From the NCBI RefSeq assembly GCF_040050925.1, contig NZ_CP157390.1, positions 992,001-1,056,000 on the forward strand: a stretch of 64,000 bases of DNA. Reading direction: 5' to 3'. Origin of the DNA: Leifsonia sp. NPDC080035. Lineage in GTDB: Bacteria > Actinomycetota > Actinomycetes > Actinomycetales > Microbacteriaceae. The notes under the pieces were generated by a model. That model was not told where the DNA came from. It saw only the letters and a program-made list of their open reading frames with translations, and did not search any database. Of the stretch, positions 1-7,864 are shown in pieces. A program made the position numbers and the translations under genes. Positions within the stretch are counted from its first letter, which is position 1; the number at the start of each line of letters is the position of its first letter.

Positions 1-1381
1 ACTTCGTGATGGTCACCACGATGAGCACGATGAACGTGAGCGTCGCCCCGAAGGCGTTGATGCAGAGCGACCGGACGGTGCTGGTCCGCTCGCGACCGGT
101 CAGCCCGCCGCCGCGCAGCAGCGTGATCCAGTGCTTCACCATGCCGGACTGGCCGAGCGTGAACGAGACGAAGACGCCGATGATGTACAGCTGGATCAGG
201 TTGGTCAGGTTCGCCTGGTAGACCACCAGCAGTGCGGTGGCCGCCAGCGCCAGGACGATCATGCCGTTGGAGTAGACGAGGCGGTCGCCGCGGGTGTTCA
301 GCGCCTTGGGGGCGTAGGAGTCGCGGGCGAGCACCGAGCCGAGCAGCGGGAACCCGTTGAACGCGGTGTTGGCCGCCAGCAGCAGGACGACGGCGGTCGC
401 GGCCTGCACGATGAAGAAGAAGACGGTGTTGTTGCCGAAGGTCGCCGCGGCGATCTGGGCGATCAGCGAGCGCTGCGGCTGGGTGGCGCACTGCGCCCAG
501 CCCTGCAGGTCGCACGGGTTCTCGGCGTAGTGCACGCCGCTGATCAGCGCCGTCGCGGTCAGTCCGATGAAGAGGACGATCGCGATGCTGCCCATCAGCC
601 CCAGGGTGATGCGGGCGTTGCGGATCTTGGGCGTGCGGAAGGCGGGCACGCCGTTCGCCACCGCCTCCACGCCGGTCAGGGCGGAACAGCCGCTCGAGAA
701 CGCGCGGAGCAGGAGGAGCACGACCGCGGCCTGCGTGAGGCTGGAGGCGTGCACCGAGTAGGCGGACGACTCGGCGACAGGCGCATCGCCGAACACGGTG
801 CGGACGAGCGCCGTGATCACCATCACGAAGATGCTGCCGATGAAGATGTAGGTCGGCAGGGCGAACGCCTTGCTCGACTCGCGGACGCCGCGAAGGTTCA
901 CGGCGGCCAGGATGACGACGCAGAGCACAGCGAGCTCGACGCGCCAGGGAGAGAGGAACGGCAGCGCGGAGATGATGTTGTCGACGCCGGAGGCGACCGA
1001 CACCGCGACGGTGAGCACGTAGTCCACCAGCAGCGCGGAGGCGACCACCAGGCCCGCCTTCTCGCCGAGGTTCTTGTGGGCCACCTCGTAGTCCCCGCCG
1101 CCGGACGGGTACGCCTTGACGAGCTGCCGGTAGCTGAGGACGACGGTCACCAGCAGCACGACGACGGCCGCGGCGACCCACGGCGCGAAGCTCAGGAACG
1201 CCAGTCCGCCCAGCAGCAGGATCATCAGGAGTTCCTGCGGCGCGTAGGCGACGCTGGAGAGAGCATCGGAGGCGAAGATGGGTAGGGCGAGGTGCTTCGG
1301 GAGTAGCTGTCCTTCGAGTTTTTCACTCGGAAGCGGGTCGCCGATCAACCACCGCTTCGGGGATCTCCCCTCAGTTGTCAC
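1..1381 (-). CDS. APC-superfamily amino acid permease, 3' end beyond window
   Basis: Reading the minus strand from a GTG at 1381 gives about 460 residues with no stop before the window edge, so the C-terminus is missing. The N-terminus has a short cytoplasmic lead followed by residues such as LPIFASDALSSVAYAPQ, then successive long hydrophobic segments and a GGGDYEVAHKNLG stretch. This matches the actinobacterial APC permeases that carry amino acids or cations across the cytoplasmic membrane. The GTG start is chosen because a good promoter (TTGACA, 16-bp spacer, TATTCT) ends 8 bases before it and no Shine-Dalgarno sequence is present, so the mRNA is probably leaderless. The substrate cannot be read from sequence. 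Confidence 0.85.
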   Translation of the reverse strand, partial: MTTEGRSPKRWLIGDPLPSEKLEGQLLPKHLALPIFASDALSSVAYAPQELLMILLLGGLAFLSFAPWVAAAVVVLLVTVVLSYRQLVKAYPSGGGDYEVAHKNLGEKAGLVVASALLVDYVLTVAVSVASGVDNIISALPFLSPWRVELAVLCVVILAAVNLRGVRESSKAFALPTYIFIGSIFVMVITALVRTVFGDAPVAESSAYSVHASSLTQAAVVLLLLRAFSSGCSALTGVEAVANGVPAFRTPKIRNARITLGLMGSIAIVLFIGLTATALISGVHYAENPCDLQGWAQCATQPQRSLIAQIAAATFGNNTVFFFIVQAATAVVLLLAANTAFNGFPLLGSVLARDSYAPKALNTRGDRLVYSNGMIVLALAATALLVVYQANLTNLIQLYIIGVFVSFTLGQSGMVKHWITLLRGGGLTGRERTSTVRSLCINAFGATLTFIVLIVVTITK

Positions 1382-1621
1382 GAGGGACGAGAATACTCGC
1401 TGCCAATTGACTGTCAAGTCGGCGCGTCGGCCCGTCGTCAGCGGGTGATTCTGGCAACACTGGTGGCCGCACCTCGGACTGCTCCGCCGCCGCGGAATCC
1501 CGCGGCGGAAGGCCCCACCAGGGGTCTCACTGGGAGTGAGATGAGCATGGCCTGAGTCTTTCTTCAGTGGCGTCGATGCCGCCTCAGCGCCGGTCCAGCG
1601 CCTCAGCGCCGGTCCAGCGCC
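1382..1621. other. Intergenic stretch with two small hairpins
   Basis: No gene is seen. It holds two perfect small inverted repeats: CCGCCGCGG with a 4-base loop (1487-1508) and TCTCACT with a 3-base loop (1525-1541). Either could end transcription of the PadR unit, but neither is followed by a T run. The right end carries the 19-bp tandem repeat annotated separately. Confidence 0.4.
1390..1417 (-). promoter_or_regulatory. Promoter of the APC permease gene
   Basis: On the minus strand TTGACA (1417-1412) and TATTCT (1395-1390) are separated by 16 bp. Transcription would start within a few bases of the GTG at 1381. Confidence 0.7.
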
Positions 1622-1642
1622 TCAGCGCCGGTCCAGCGCCTC
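1582..1642. repeat. Three tandem 19-bp repeats at the 3' end of the PadR gene
   Basis: The unit CCTCAGCGCCGGTCCAGCG occurs at 1582-1600, 1601-1619 and 1620-1638, followed by a 4-base partial copy. The copies are identical. The rightmost copy lies inside the coding end of the PadR gene and contains its stop. Because 19 is not a multiple of three, the other copies fall out of frame downstream of the stop. Confidence 0.95.
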
Positions 1643-2251
1643 GGTGATCACGCGCCGCACGCGCGTCAGCTCGTCCTTGATCGTGGGGACGATGTCGGCC
1701 GGAAGCACCCCGCGTGCCGCGCGGTGCCGCAGGTCGGTGCGCAGCTGCTGACGGAAGTCGTTGATCGCGACCTCGGCCTCGCGCGCGGCGGCGTTCGCGG
1801 CGGCGCGCGCATCCCGTGCGGCGTCCCTCACCTCCTGGCGGGGGTCGACGCGGGTGGCGTTCCGTTTCGCCTCCCGTGCCGCCGAGGCGAGCTCGGCGCG
1901 CAGGGTGCGCATGGCGTCGTCGACGCCGGCGCGCACCTCGTCCGCGAGCCGGCGGACGGAGTCGGTGACCTCGTCCTCGATCGCATCGAGCTCATGCCCT
2001 CGTGCCGCGAGCTCGGCCCGGCCGGCCTCGGTGATCGTGTAGACGGTCTTCCTGCCGTCCACCGTCTTCACGACGAGGCCCTCCTCCTCCAGCTTCGCGA
2101 GCCGCGGGTAGATCGTGCCGGCGCTCGGCGTGTATGTGCCGCCGAAGCGGTCGCTGAGCGCCTGAATCAGCTCGTACCCATGCATGGGGCGGTCGGCGAG
2201 CAGGCTGAGCAGGTACAGCCGGAGGTTGCCATGGGCGAAGACGGGACTCAC
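1622..2251 (-). CDS. PadR-family transcriptional regulator
   Basis: This 209-residue protein starts with VSPVFAHGNLR, then a PadR winged helix: a segment around LLADRPMHGYELIQAL, the SAGTIYPRLAKLEEEGLV recognition region and a wing with DGRKTVYTIT (about residues 5-75). The remainder is a long, alanine- and arginine-rich helical region probably used for dimerisation. The GTG start overlaps the upstream DUF4097 stop by four bases (GTGA), so translation is probably coupled. An upstream ATG in frame would add 29 residues with no family resemblance. The regulator most likely represses its own operon through the duplicated operators at 3103-3146. Its gene end lies within a 19-bp tandem repeat. Confidence 0.88.
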   Translation of the reverse strand: MSPVFAHGNLRLYLLSLLADRPMHGYELIQALSDRFGGTYTPSAGTIYPRLAKLEEEGLVVKTVDGRKTVYTITEAGRAELAARGHELDAIEDEVTDSVRRLADEVRAGVDDAMRTLRAELASAAREAKRNATRVDPRQEVRDAARDARAAANAAAREAEVAINDFRQQLRTDLRHRAARGVLPADIVPTIKDELTRVRRVITEALDRR

Positions 2252-3081
2252 GCGGACGCCTCCGTGGAGCTCGTGGCCGCCGCACTGCGCAGCACGGCGA
2301 CGTTGCCCGAGACGGAGTTGACGCTGATGTCGACCCACGACCCGTCGAGGGTGCCCGTGGTGTCCGCGTAGGCGCGGCCGGGCGAGCCGATCACGATGAC
2401 GCCGTCCAGCTGCATCTTTCCGGAGACCGTGTTGACGCGGTAACGCGCGCCGATCGCCTCGGTGATGCGAATCGTGGTGTCGCCCGAGACCGTGTTGATC
2501 TGGATCTCGTCCGGCGTGCCGGTGACATCCAGCAGCACGTCCGCCGAGACGCCATCGACACTGAAGCGCGGGATGTCGCCCGCTGCCGTCACGTCACCGG
2601 ACACGGTGTGCGCGTTGATACGGCCGCGGTGATCGCGTACCGACAGCTCACCGCCCACGGAGTTCAGCTCGAGGTCGCCGGTCACGCCGTCGACGACGAC
2701 GTCGCCCGAAACGGTGCTGAGACGCGCGTCCGTGCTGAGGCCGGAGATCAGCGCGCCGGCGGAGACCACCCCGAACTTGAGCGCGACATCCCGTGGCACC
2801 AGCAGGCTGATGTCGGCGCGGGCGCTGGACTTCATGGACCGGAAGACCTCGATGAAGTTGTCCCAGCGCAGCTGCGGGTGGTCGATCTCCAGACGGTCGC
2901 CGTCGATCGTGACCTTCAGGTCGCGTCCGCTCACCGAGTGGATCTCGACGCGAGCACCGGGCTCGTCGTGCCCGATGATGTCCACCTGTCCGCCGAGCAG
3001 CCCGACCTTGAGCGAGCGAACGACCTCGAGGTCGATCGTCCGGCTCTCTCCGGGCTGGATCAGCCACTTCTCCTGTGCCAT
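2248..3081 (-). CDS. DUF4097-family beta-strand repeat protein
   Basis: This 277-residue protein has no signal peptide or membrane segment. After an N-terminal MAQEKWLIQPGE segment it shows repeated short strands built around SVSGD/TVSGD (about residues 115-260), the signature of DUF4097/adhesin-like parallel beta-helix repeats. The biochemical role of this family is unknown. The ATG at 3081 is preferred over a GTG 15 bases upstream because AGGAG lies 7 bases before it. The gene is first in a two-gene operon with the PadR regulator, which starts within its stop codon. PadR-DUF4097 pairs are common in actinobacteria and often respond to envelope stress, though that response is inference here. 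Confidence 0.85.
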   Translation of the reverse strand: MAQEKWLIQPGESRTIDLEVVRSLKVGLLGGQVDIIGHDEPGARVEIHSVSGRDLKVTIDGDRLEIDHPQLRWDNFIEVFRSMKSSARADISLLVPRDVALKFGVVSAGALISGLSTDARLSTVSGDVVVDGVTGDLELNSVGGELSVRDHRGRINAHTVSGDVTAAGDIPRFSVDGVSADVLLDVTGTPDEIQINTVSGDTTIRITEAIGARYRVNTVSGKMQLDGVIVIGSPGRAYADTTGTLDGSWVDISVNSVSGNVAVLRSAAATSSTEASA

Positions 3082-3102
3082 GTCCTGGCTCCTCACGTTG
3101 TT

Positions 3103-3146
3103 GATTCACGATATATCGCGATTGACGGGATTCACGATATATCGCG
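3103..3146 (-). promoter_or_regulatory. Duplicated PadR-type operator
   Basis: Two identical 18-bp copies of GATTCACGATATATCGCG lie at 3103-3120 and 3129-3146, 26 bp centre to centre. Each contains the palindrome CGATATATCG. They sit directly upstream of the DUF4097-PadR operon, the usual position for an autoregulatory PadR site. Confidence 0.8.
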
Positions 3147-3181
3147 TCTTGTGAGGGCGCAAGAGCTCCGAGGGATTCTCA

Positions 3182-3208
3182 GGGTCGGGTCAGGGTCTCC
3201 CCCGACCC
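3182..3208 (-). terminator. Possible GC-rich terminator hairpin
   Basis: GGGTCGGG (3182-3189) pairs with CCCGACCC (3201-3208) across an 11-base loop, about 40 bases downstream of the stop of the minus-strand gene ending at 3250. There is no T run. Confidence 0.4.
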
Positions 3209-3249
3209 GCCCCGGGTCGGCGCCCGGCCGGCGCGGGACTGCAGCCGGG

Positions 3250-3885
3250 CTACCGGCGCAGCCAGGGCTGCAGCATCCGCGTCACGAAGGGGAGCAGGAG
3301 GTACGTCATGGTCGGCGTCAGGCAGAGCGTGGTGATGAGAACGGTGGCGAGCGGCCAGAGCTGGTGCCAGCCCGGGACGAGCCAGCCGGTCAGGCAGGTG
3401 AAGGCCAGGGACAGCGGGAAGAACCCGAGCCAGATGGTGACCGCCTGCTTCCAGCGCGGCGGCGCGGCCGGCACGCCGGGCTGCGGCTCGTCGAACCAGC
3501 CCTCGATGCCGGTGCGCCGGGCGACGCGGGAGACCTCCACCAGTTCGCGCCCGTCGTAGAGCCAGCCGGCGCGGTCGTCCGAGGCCTCCCAGGCGTCGAG
3601 GGTGGCCGCGTCCGCGAAGCGGTACAGCATGTGCCACTCGTCCGAGTCGGCGTGGGCGCGCACCCATCCCGATCCGAGGAAGCCGGGATACGTGTTCGCG
3701 AGGTTGACGCCCGCCTGCACCCAGTGGGTGACCTCGGGCAGGCGCTCGCGGTCGACGCGGCGCGTGATCGAGACTGTGACGGGGAGCGGGGTGGTGGCTG
3801 CGGTCCGGGCCGCGCTTTCTGTGGATGCCGTGCGGGAGGCGGAACGCAGGGATGGCGCGTCCGCGATCGGCTCTTGTGGAGTCAT
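3250..3885 (-). CDS. Antibiotic-biosynthesis-monooxygenase-domain membrane protein
   Basis: This 211-residue protein has a low-complexity N-terminus (about 1-38), then a ferredoxin-like ABM domain (about 38-130) with VTVSITRRVD, the conserved YPGFLGSG stretch and WHMLYRFADAATLDAWEAS. Two hydrophobic membrane segments follow (about 143-165 and 172-195). It belongs to the two-TM ABM proteins (often annotated 'antibiotic biosynthesis monooxygenase (ABM) superfamily enzyme'), whose substrate is unknown. The ATG at 3885 follows GACAAT plus six bases, which resembles a leaderless start. The same GGGGGCATGAC box precedes the gene starting at 22370. It appears to be transcribed alone. Confidence 0.8.
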   Translation of the reverse strand: MTPQEPIADAPSLRSASRTASTESAARTAATTPLPVTVSITRRVDRERLPEVTHWVQAGVNLANTYPGFLGSGWVRAHADSDEWHMLYRFADAATLDAWEASDDRAGWLYDGRELVEVSRVARRTGIEGWFDEPQPGVPAAPPRWKQAVTIWLGFFPLSLAFTCLTGWLVPGWHQLWPLATVLITTLCLTPTMTYLLLPFVTRMLQPWLRR

Positions 3886-3938
3886 GCCCCCATTGTCGCC
3901 GCCTCGCGTTTCGCGCACGTTTCGCGGGCCCGAGCGAC

Positions 3939-3991
3939 CCCGTTCGGTACACATGACCCTGCTCGAGCACCGGCGCAACGCACCGAACGGG
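3939..3991 (-). terminator. Inverted repeat downstream of lacI-type gene
   Basis: Perfect 10-bp arms CCCGTTCGGT (3939-3948) and ACCGAACGGG (3982-3991) enclose a 33-base loop. It lies between the LacI-type gene (stop at 4020) and the monooxygenase gene (start at 3885), both on the minus strand. It could be a terminator or an operator of the latter. Confidence 0.45.
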
Positions 3992-4019
3992 CACAGTCGG
4001 CCAGGACAGCCGGGCGGTA

Positions 4020-5069
4020 TCAGCGCGGCGGGATGAGGGTGGCGCCGTCGCGCACGACAAGGCGCGGCACGACGAGTCGGTGCCGCGCGTCCGCGACGTC
4101 GGAGCCGGGCCGTACCCGTCCGCCGTGCTCGCCCGTCAGGAGCTCGAGAACGCCCGCGGCCACCTCGTCGAGCGGCTGCGCCACGCTGGAGATCCCGAGC
4201 GAGGACGCGACGGGGGTGTCGTCGTAGCCGATGACGGGGATGCGGCCGCCCGTCGCCGTCAGTGCACCGAGCGCGAGCGAGTCGGAGACGCACACCACCG
4301 CATCCACTTCTCCCCCGAGCCGGGCGTCCAGACGACGCATCGCGTCCGCGCCGGGGGTGACGCCGTCCTCCGCCGCCTCCTCCAGTCCGCCGAGATCCTC
4401 GTCGGCCACCGCGGCCGCCGCGCGCATCGCCTCCAGCCAGCCGGCCCGGCGGTCGTCGCCCGTCCCCGAGCCGGCGGGCCAGCCCAGGAAGCCGATCCTC
4501 CGATGGCCGGCGTCGAGCAGGTGCTCTGTCGCGGCGCGCAGGCCCGACCTCCCATCCACGTCGACCCAGAGATGCTCGGGATCGGTCATGTCGTCGATGC
4601 CCCACGGGCGACCGAAGGTCACGAACGACTGACCGTGCGCGATCAGCCACTCGGTGCGGGGGTCGCCGTGGAAGGTGGAGGTGAGCACGAAGGCGTCGAC
4701 GTCGGCCGCATCCGAGAGCCGCCGGAACTGCTCGATCTCATCCTCGGGGTCACGGGCCGTGAACAGCAGGACCCGCAGGCCCAGCGCATCCGCCTGCTCC
4801 GTCAGCGCGTGCAGAAAGCGGTCGAGCACGCTCCCGGAGATGCCGTCTCTGGTCAGCGGGTCAAGCCGGATGCCGATGGTCGAGCTCTTCTGGGTGCGCA
4901 GCCGCCGGGCCGAGGCGTGCGGTCGGTAGCCGAGCGAGAGGATGGCCGCCTCGACGCGTTCGCGCGTCTCCGGCCTGACCACCTCGGGGGAGTTGAGGAC
5001 GTTCGACACCGTCTGCCGCGAGACGCCGGCGACGCCGGCGACATCGCTGACCGTCGGTTGCGCCCCCAT
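4020..5069 (-). CDS. LacI-family transcriptional regulator of the adjacent sugar operon
   Basis: This 349-residue protein has an N-terminal LacI helix-turn-helix (TVSDVAGVAGVSRQTVSNVLN, about 6-26), a hinge helix, and a periplasmic-binding-protein-like sugar domain from about residue 62 (SSTIGIRLDPL) to the end. The ATG at 5069 has a GAGGAG box just upstream, so the longer reading frame starting at 5129 is not used. The gene is divergent from the sugar ABC operon starting at 5435. The region between them carries two LacI-type palindromes placed to block that operon's promoter. The inducer is probably the imported sugar or a derivative. The effector identity is not readable. Confidence 0.92.
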   Translation of the reverse strand: MGAQPTVSDVAGVAGVSRQTVSNVLNSPEVVRPETRERVEAAILSLGYRPHASARRLRTQKSSTIGIRLDPLTRDGISGSVLDRFLHALTEQADALGLRVLLFTARDPEDEIEQFRRLSDAADVDAFVLTSTFHGDPRTEWLIAHGQSFVTFGRPWGIDDMTDPEHLWVDVDGRSGLRAATEHLLDAGHRRIGFLGWPAGSGTGDDRRAGWLEAMRAAAAVADEDLGGLEEAAEDGVTPGADAMRRLDARLGGEVDAVVCVSDSLALGALTATGGRIPVIGYDDTPVASSLGISSVAQPLDEVAAGVLELLTGEHGGRVRPGSDVADARHRLVVPRLVVRDGATLIPPR

Positions 5070-5122
5070 GCCTGCTCCTCTCCCGCGCGGTGCCGCGCGC
5101 CTCGACCCTACCGCCAGCGAGC

Positions 5123-5152
5123 TTGACACCCTCGAAACGCCGTGGTTATGGT
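5123..5152 (+). promoter_or_regulatory. Promoter of the sugar ABC operon
   Basis: TTGACA (5123-5128) and TATGGT (5147-5152) are separated by 18 bp. The transcript would begin near 5159, just upstream of the first operator. Confidence 0.65.
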
Positions 5153-5165
5153 GATGGCATCCCGA

Positions 5166-5213
5166 TTTGATCGTTCAAACCCACCGTAGCACTTGTGGAT
5201 TTGATCGATCAAA
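5166..5213. promoter_or_regulatory. Two LacI-family operators
   Basis: TTTGATCGTTCAAA (5166-5179) is a near-perfect palindrome and TTTGATCGATCAAA (5200-5213) is a perfect one, both with the central CG typical of LacI-family sites. Their centres are 34 bp apart, just downstream of the operon's -10 element. This favours repression by blocking early transcription. Confidence 0.85.
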
Positions 5214-5434
5214 GAAGTCGGGGGCTCGAAAGGTACCGGACCAGAGGAGGTCGGATGCGCGCTACGACGCGGAGCGTCCCCTCCCTCGGCGAGCCCTGGC
5301 GTCCGGGCGACGCTCCCCGAGCGGCGTACGGTCCTCCACAGGTCCGCATGCCAGCGGCATTCTCCACGACTTCGCCGACCCATCACGCGTGCGCTCGTAC
5401 CGTTCGGGCACACTCACACCAAGGAGAGAAACAC

Positions 5435-6688
5435 ATGCGCAAAACCACATCCCGCTGGCTCGCGGGCGGCGCCGTCGCCGCAGCGGCCGCGCTCGCACTC
5501 ACGGCCTGCGGCTCCGGCTTCAGCGGGGGAAGCAGCGGCGACGACACCGGCAAGCTGACCTCGTCCGACAAGGCCCTCACGGTCATGATCGGTTCGTCGG
5601 GCGACGCCGAGACCGCCGCGGTGAAGTCGGCGGTCGCCGGCTGGTCGAAGGACTCAGGCACGAAGGCCAGCGTCGTCGCGGCCAGCGACCTCAACCAGCA
5701 GCTCTCGCAGGGCTTCGCGGCGAAGAAGCCGGCGGACGTCTTCTACCTGTCGACGGACGCGCTCGCGGGCTACGCATCCAACGGCTCGCTGCTCGCGTAC
5801 GGCGACAAGCTGAGCAACAAGAGCGACTTCTACCCGAGCCTGGTGAAGTCCTTCACCTACGACGGCCAGTTCTACTGCGCGCCGAAGGACTTCTCGACGC
5901 TGCAGCTGATCATCAACACGGACATGTGGAAGGCCGCCGGCCTGACCGACTCCGACGTCCCGAAGACGTGGGACCAGCTCGAGGCCGTCTCGAAGAAGCT
6001 CACCACCGGTGGCCACGTCGGCCTCGGCATCTCCGGTGAGTACGCCCGCGTCGGCTCCTTCATGGTCCAGGCCGGCGGCAACCTCATGAACGAGGACAGC
6101 ACCAAGGCGACGGCGAACAGCGACGCCAACGTCCAGGCGCTCGACTTCGTCAAGAAGATGCTGAACGGCGGCGAGCTGAAGTACGCCAAGGACCTCGGCG
6201 CCGGCTGGGGCGGCGAGGCGTTCGGCAAGGGCCTCGCGGCGATGACCATCGAGGGCAACTGGATCACGGGCGCCCTGAAGTCGGACTTCCCGAACATCAA
6301 GTACACGGTCGCCGAGCTCCCCGCCGGCCCCGCCGGCCAGGGCACCCTGCAGTTCACCAACTGCTGGGGCATCGCCGCGGACAGCCCCAACCAGGCCGCC
6401 GCGCTCAAGCTCGTCGAGCAGCTGACCAGCAAGGACTCGCAGCTCGCCTTCTCGAAGGCGTTCGGCCCGATGCCGTCCATCAAGTCCGCGGCCGACGACT
6501 GGAAGTCGGCCAACCCGGACCTCGTCCCGTTCCTCGCCGCTGCCGACTACGCCAAGGGCGTTCCGACCGCGAAGGGTTCGGCCGACGTCGTCACCGACCT
6601 GAACAGCAAGCTCGAGTCCCTGAAGACCGGTGACCCGAAGGCCATCCTCGACGCCACCCAGAAGAACCTCGAAGCTCTTCTGAAGTAG
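5435..6688 (+). CDS. Sugar ABC transporter substrate-binding lipoprotein
   Basis: This 417-residue family 1 extracellular solute-binding protein has a basic N-terminus, a hydrophobic segment and a lipobox LTAC, giving lipidation at about Cys25. The mature protein opens with a Gly/Ser linker, then motifs usual for oligosaccharide binders (KALTVMIGSSGD, ADVFYLSTDALAGY, YCAPKDFSTLQLIIN, NCWGIAADSPN). The ATG at 5435 has AAGGAGAG eight bases upstream. It is the first gene of a five-gene operon and would deliver an alpha-glucan-type sugar to the two permeases that follow. The substrate is inferred from the debranching-type enzyme at the operon end. Confidence 0.93.
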   Translation: MRKTTSRWLAGGAVAAAAALALTACGSGFSGGSSGDDTGKLTSSDKALTVMIGSSGDAETAAVKSAVAGWSKDSGTKASVVAASDLNQQLSQGFAAKKPADVFYLSTDALAGYASNGSLLAYGDKLSNKSDFYPSLVKSFTYDGQFYCAPKDFSTLQLIINTDMWKAAGLTDSDVPKTWDQLEAVSKKLTTGGHVGLGISGEYARVGSFMVQAGGNLMNEDSTKATANSDANVQALDFVKKMLNGGELKYAKDLGAGWGGEAFGKGLAAMTIEGNWITGALKSDFPNIKYTVAELPAGPAGQGTLQFTNCWGIAADSPNQAAALKLVEQLTSKDSQLAFSKAFGPMPSIKSAADDWKSANPDLVPFLAAADYAKGVPTAKGSADVVTDLNSKLESLKTGDPKAILDATQKNLEALLK

Positions 6689-6703
6689 GGATCGGATCAC
6701 ACA

Positions 6704-7864
6704 ATGTCGCAAGCCACGAGTCGGTCTCGCCGTTCCGGAATCCGGCGCGGCGAGGCCGCCTCGGGGTGGTTGTTCACCGCCCCGGTCATCCTGCTGCTCG
6801 GCGTCTTCCTCGTCGTCCCCGTGCTGATGGCGCTCTGGGTCAGCTTCTCCGACTGGGGAGGCCGGGGCAGCCCCTTCGGCTCCGACGTGAACTTCGTCGG
6901 GCTCAAGAACTACTCATCTCTTCTCGGCGGCGGCGGACTCGCCGAGCAGGACTTCGGCATGTCGCTGAAGAACAACGCCTGGTACGTCGTGCTGGTGGTC
7001 CCCATCCAGACCGCGGTCTCCCTCCTGCTCGCGGTGCTCGTCAACCGGGCGATCCTCCGCGGCCGCGGCTTCTTCCGCACCGCGTTCTACTTCCCGTCGG
7101 TGACCAGCTCCGTGGCGATCACGGTGCTCTGGCTCTTCCTGTTCAGCACCAGCGGCGCCGTCAACAAGGTGCTGGCCTGGTTCGGCATCAACGGGCCGAA
7201 CTGGTTCAACGATCCCGACGGCATCATCCACAACCTGCTCGGCGCCTTCGGCATCACCACTGGGCCATCCGCGCTGACGCAGAACACGCTGCTCGGCGTC
7301 TCCTGGTGGGACTGGCTGGGCGGCCCGTCCGTCGCGATGTCGGCGTACATCATCATGGCGATCTTCACGACGAGCGGCACGTTCATGCTGCTGTTCATCG
7401 CGGCGCTGCAGAACCTCGGCGGCGATATCACCGAGGCGGCGATGATGGACGGCGCCAACGGCTGGCAGCGGTTCTGGCGCATCACGCTCCCGCAGCTGCG
7501 TCCCACTCTCTTCACGGTGCTCACCCTCGGCCTCATCGGCTGCTGGCAGGTCTTCGACCAGATTTACACCGGCAGCAGGGGCGCTCCGGGCAAGACCACC
7601 CTCACACCGGCGTACCTCTCTTACCAGACCTCGTTCGTCAACCAGTCGTGGGGCCAGGGCGCGGCGATCGCGTTCATCCTCTTCGTCATCATCGTGCTCT
7701 TTACGATCTTCCAGCGCTGGGTGCTGCGCGAGCGGAAGGTCTCCAAGCGCAGGATGCGCCCGTACCAGACGGCGCTCGTCGCCTCCACGGCCTCCACCGC
7801 GCCCAGCGCATCGACGGCACTGATGGAATCGGCCGGTTCGGCCACGAAGGGAGGACGGCGATGA
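6704..7864 (+). CDS. Sugar ABC transporter permease (MalF-like)
   Basis: This 386-residue inner-membrane protein has about seven or eight hydrophobic segments (first at about 21-45) and the binding-protein-dependent permease loop EAAMMDGANGWQRFWRITLPQL (about residues 245-266), which contacts the ATPase. The C-terminus is a Ser/Thr/Ala-rich cytoplasmic tail. It starts 15 bases after the lipoprotein stop and its own stop overlaps the next permease start (ATGA). It forms a heterodimeric channel with that second permease. Confidence 0.92.
   Translation: MSQATSRSRRSGIRRGEAASGWLFTAPVILLLGVFLVVPVLMALWVSFSDWGGRGSPFGSDVNFVGLKNYSSLLGGGGLAEQDFGMSLKNNAWYVVLVVPIQTAVSLLLAVLVNRAILRGRGFFRTAFYFPSVTSSVAITVLWLFLFSTSGAVNKVLAWFGINGPNWFNDPDGIIHNLLGAFGITTGPSALTQNTLLGVSWWDWLGGPSVAMSAYIIMAIFTTSGTFMLLFIAALQNLGGDITEAAMMDGANGWQRFWRITLPQLRPTLFTVLTLGLIGCWQVFDQIYTGSRGAPGKTTLTPAYLSYQTSFVNQSWGQGAAIAFILFVIIVLFTIFQRWVLRERKVSKRRMRPYQTALVASTASTAPSASTALMESAGSATKGGRR

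Larger units (their letters stand above)
5070..5434. other. Divergent control region and long leader, no gene
   Basis: This 365-bp region separates lacI from the sugar operon. It holds the promoter and two operators annotated separately. From about 5214 to 5420 there is a GC-rich untranslated leader. An open frame continues upstream of the lipoprotein start, but it lacks the signal-peptide position and has no Shine-Dalgarno sequence, so I read it as non-coding. Confidence 0.6.

Noticed and set aside
5164..5213. Possible attachment or transposon ends formed by the TTTGATCG repeats
   Set aside because: Their position after a promoter and next to lacI explains them as operators. No transposase or target duplication is seen.
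5195..5434. In-frame N-terminal extension of 80 codons before the sugar-binding lipoprotein
   Set aside because: It would bury the signal peptide and lipobox, lacks a Shine-Dalgarno sequence and overlaps the LacI operator, while the ATG at 5435 has a good ribosome site.
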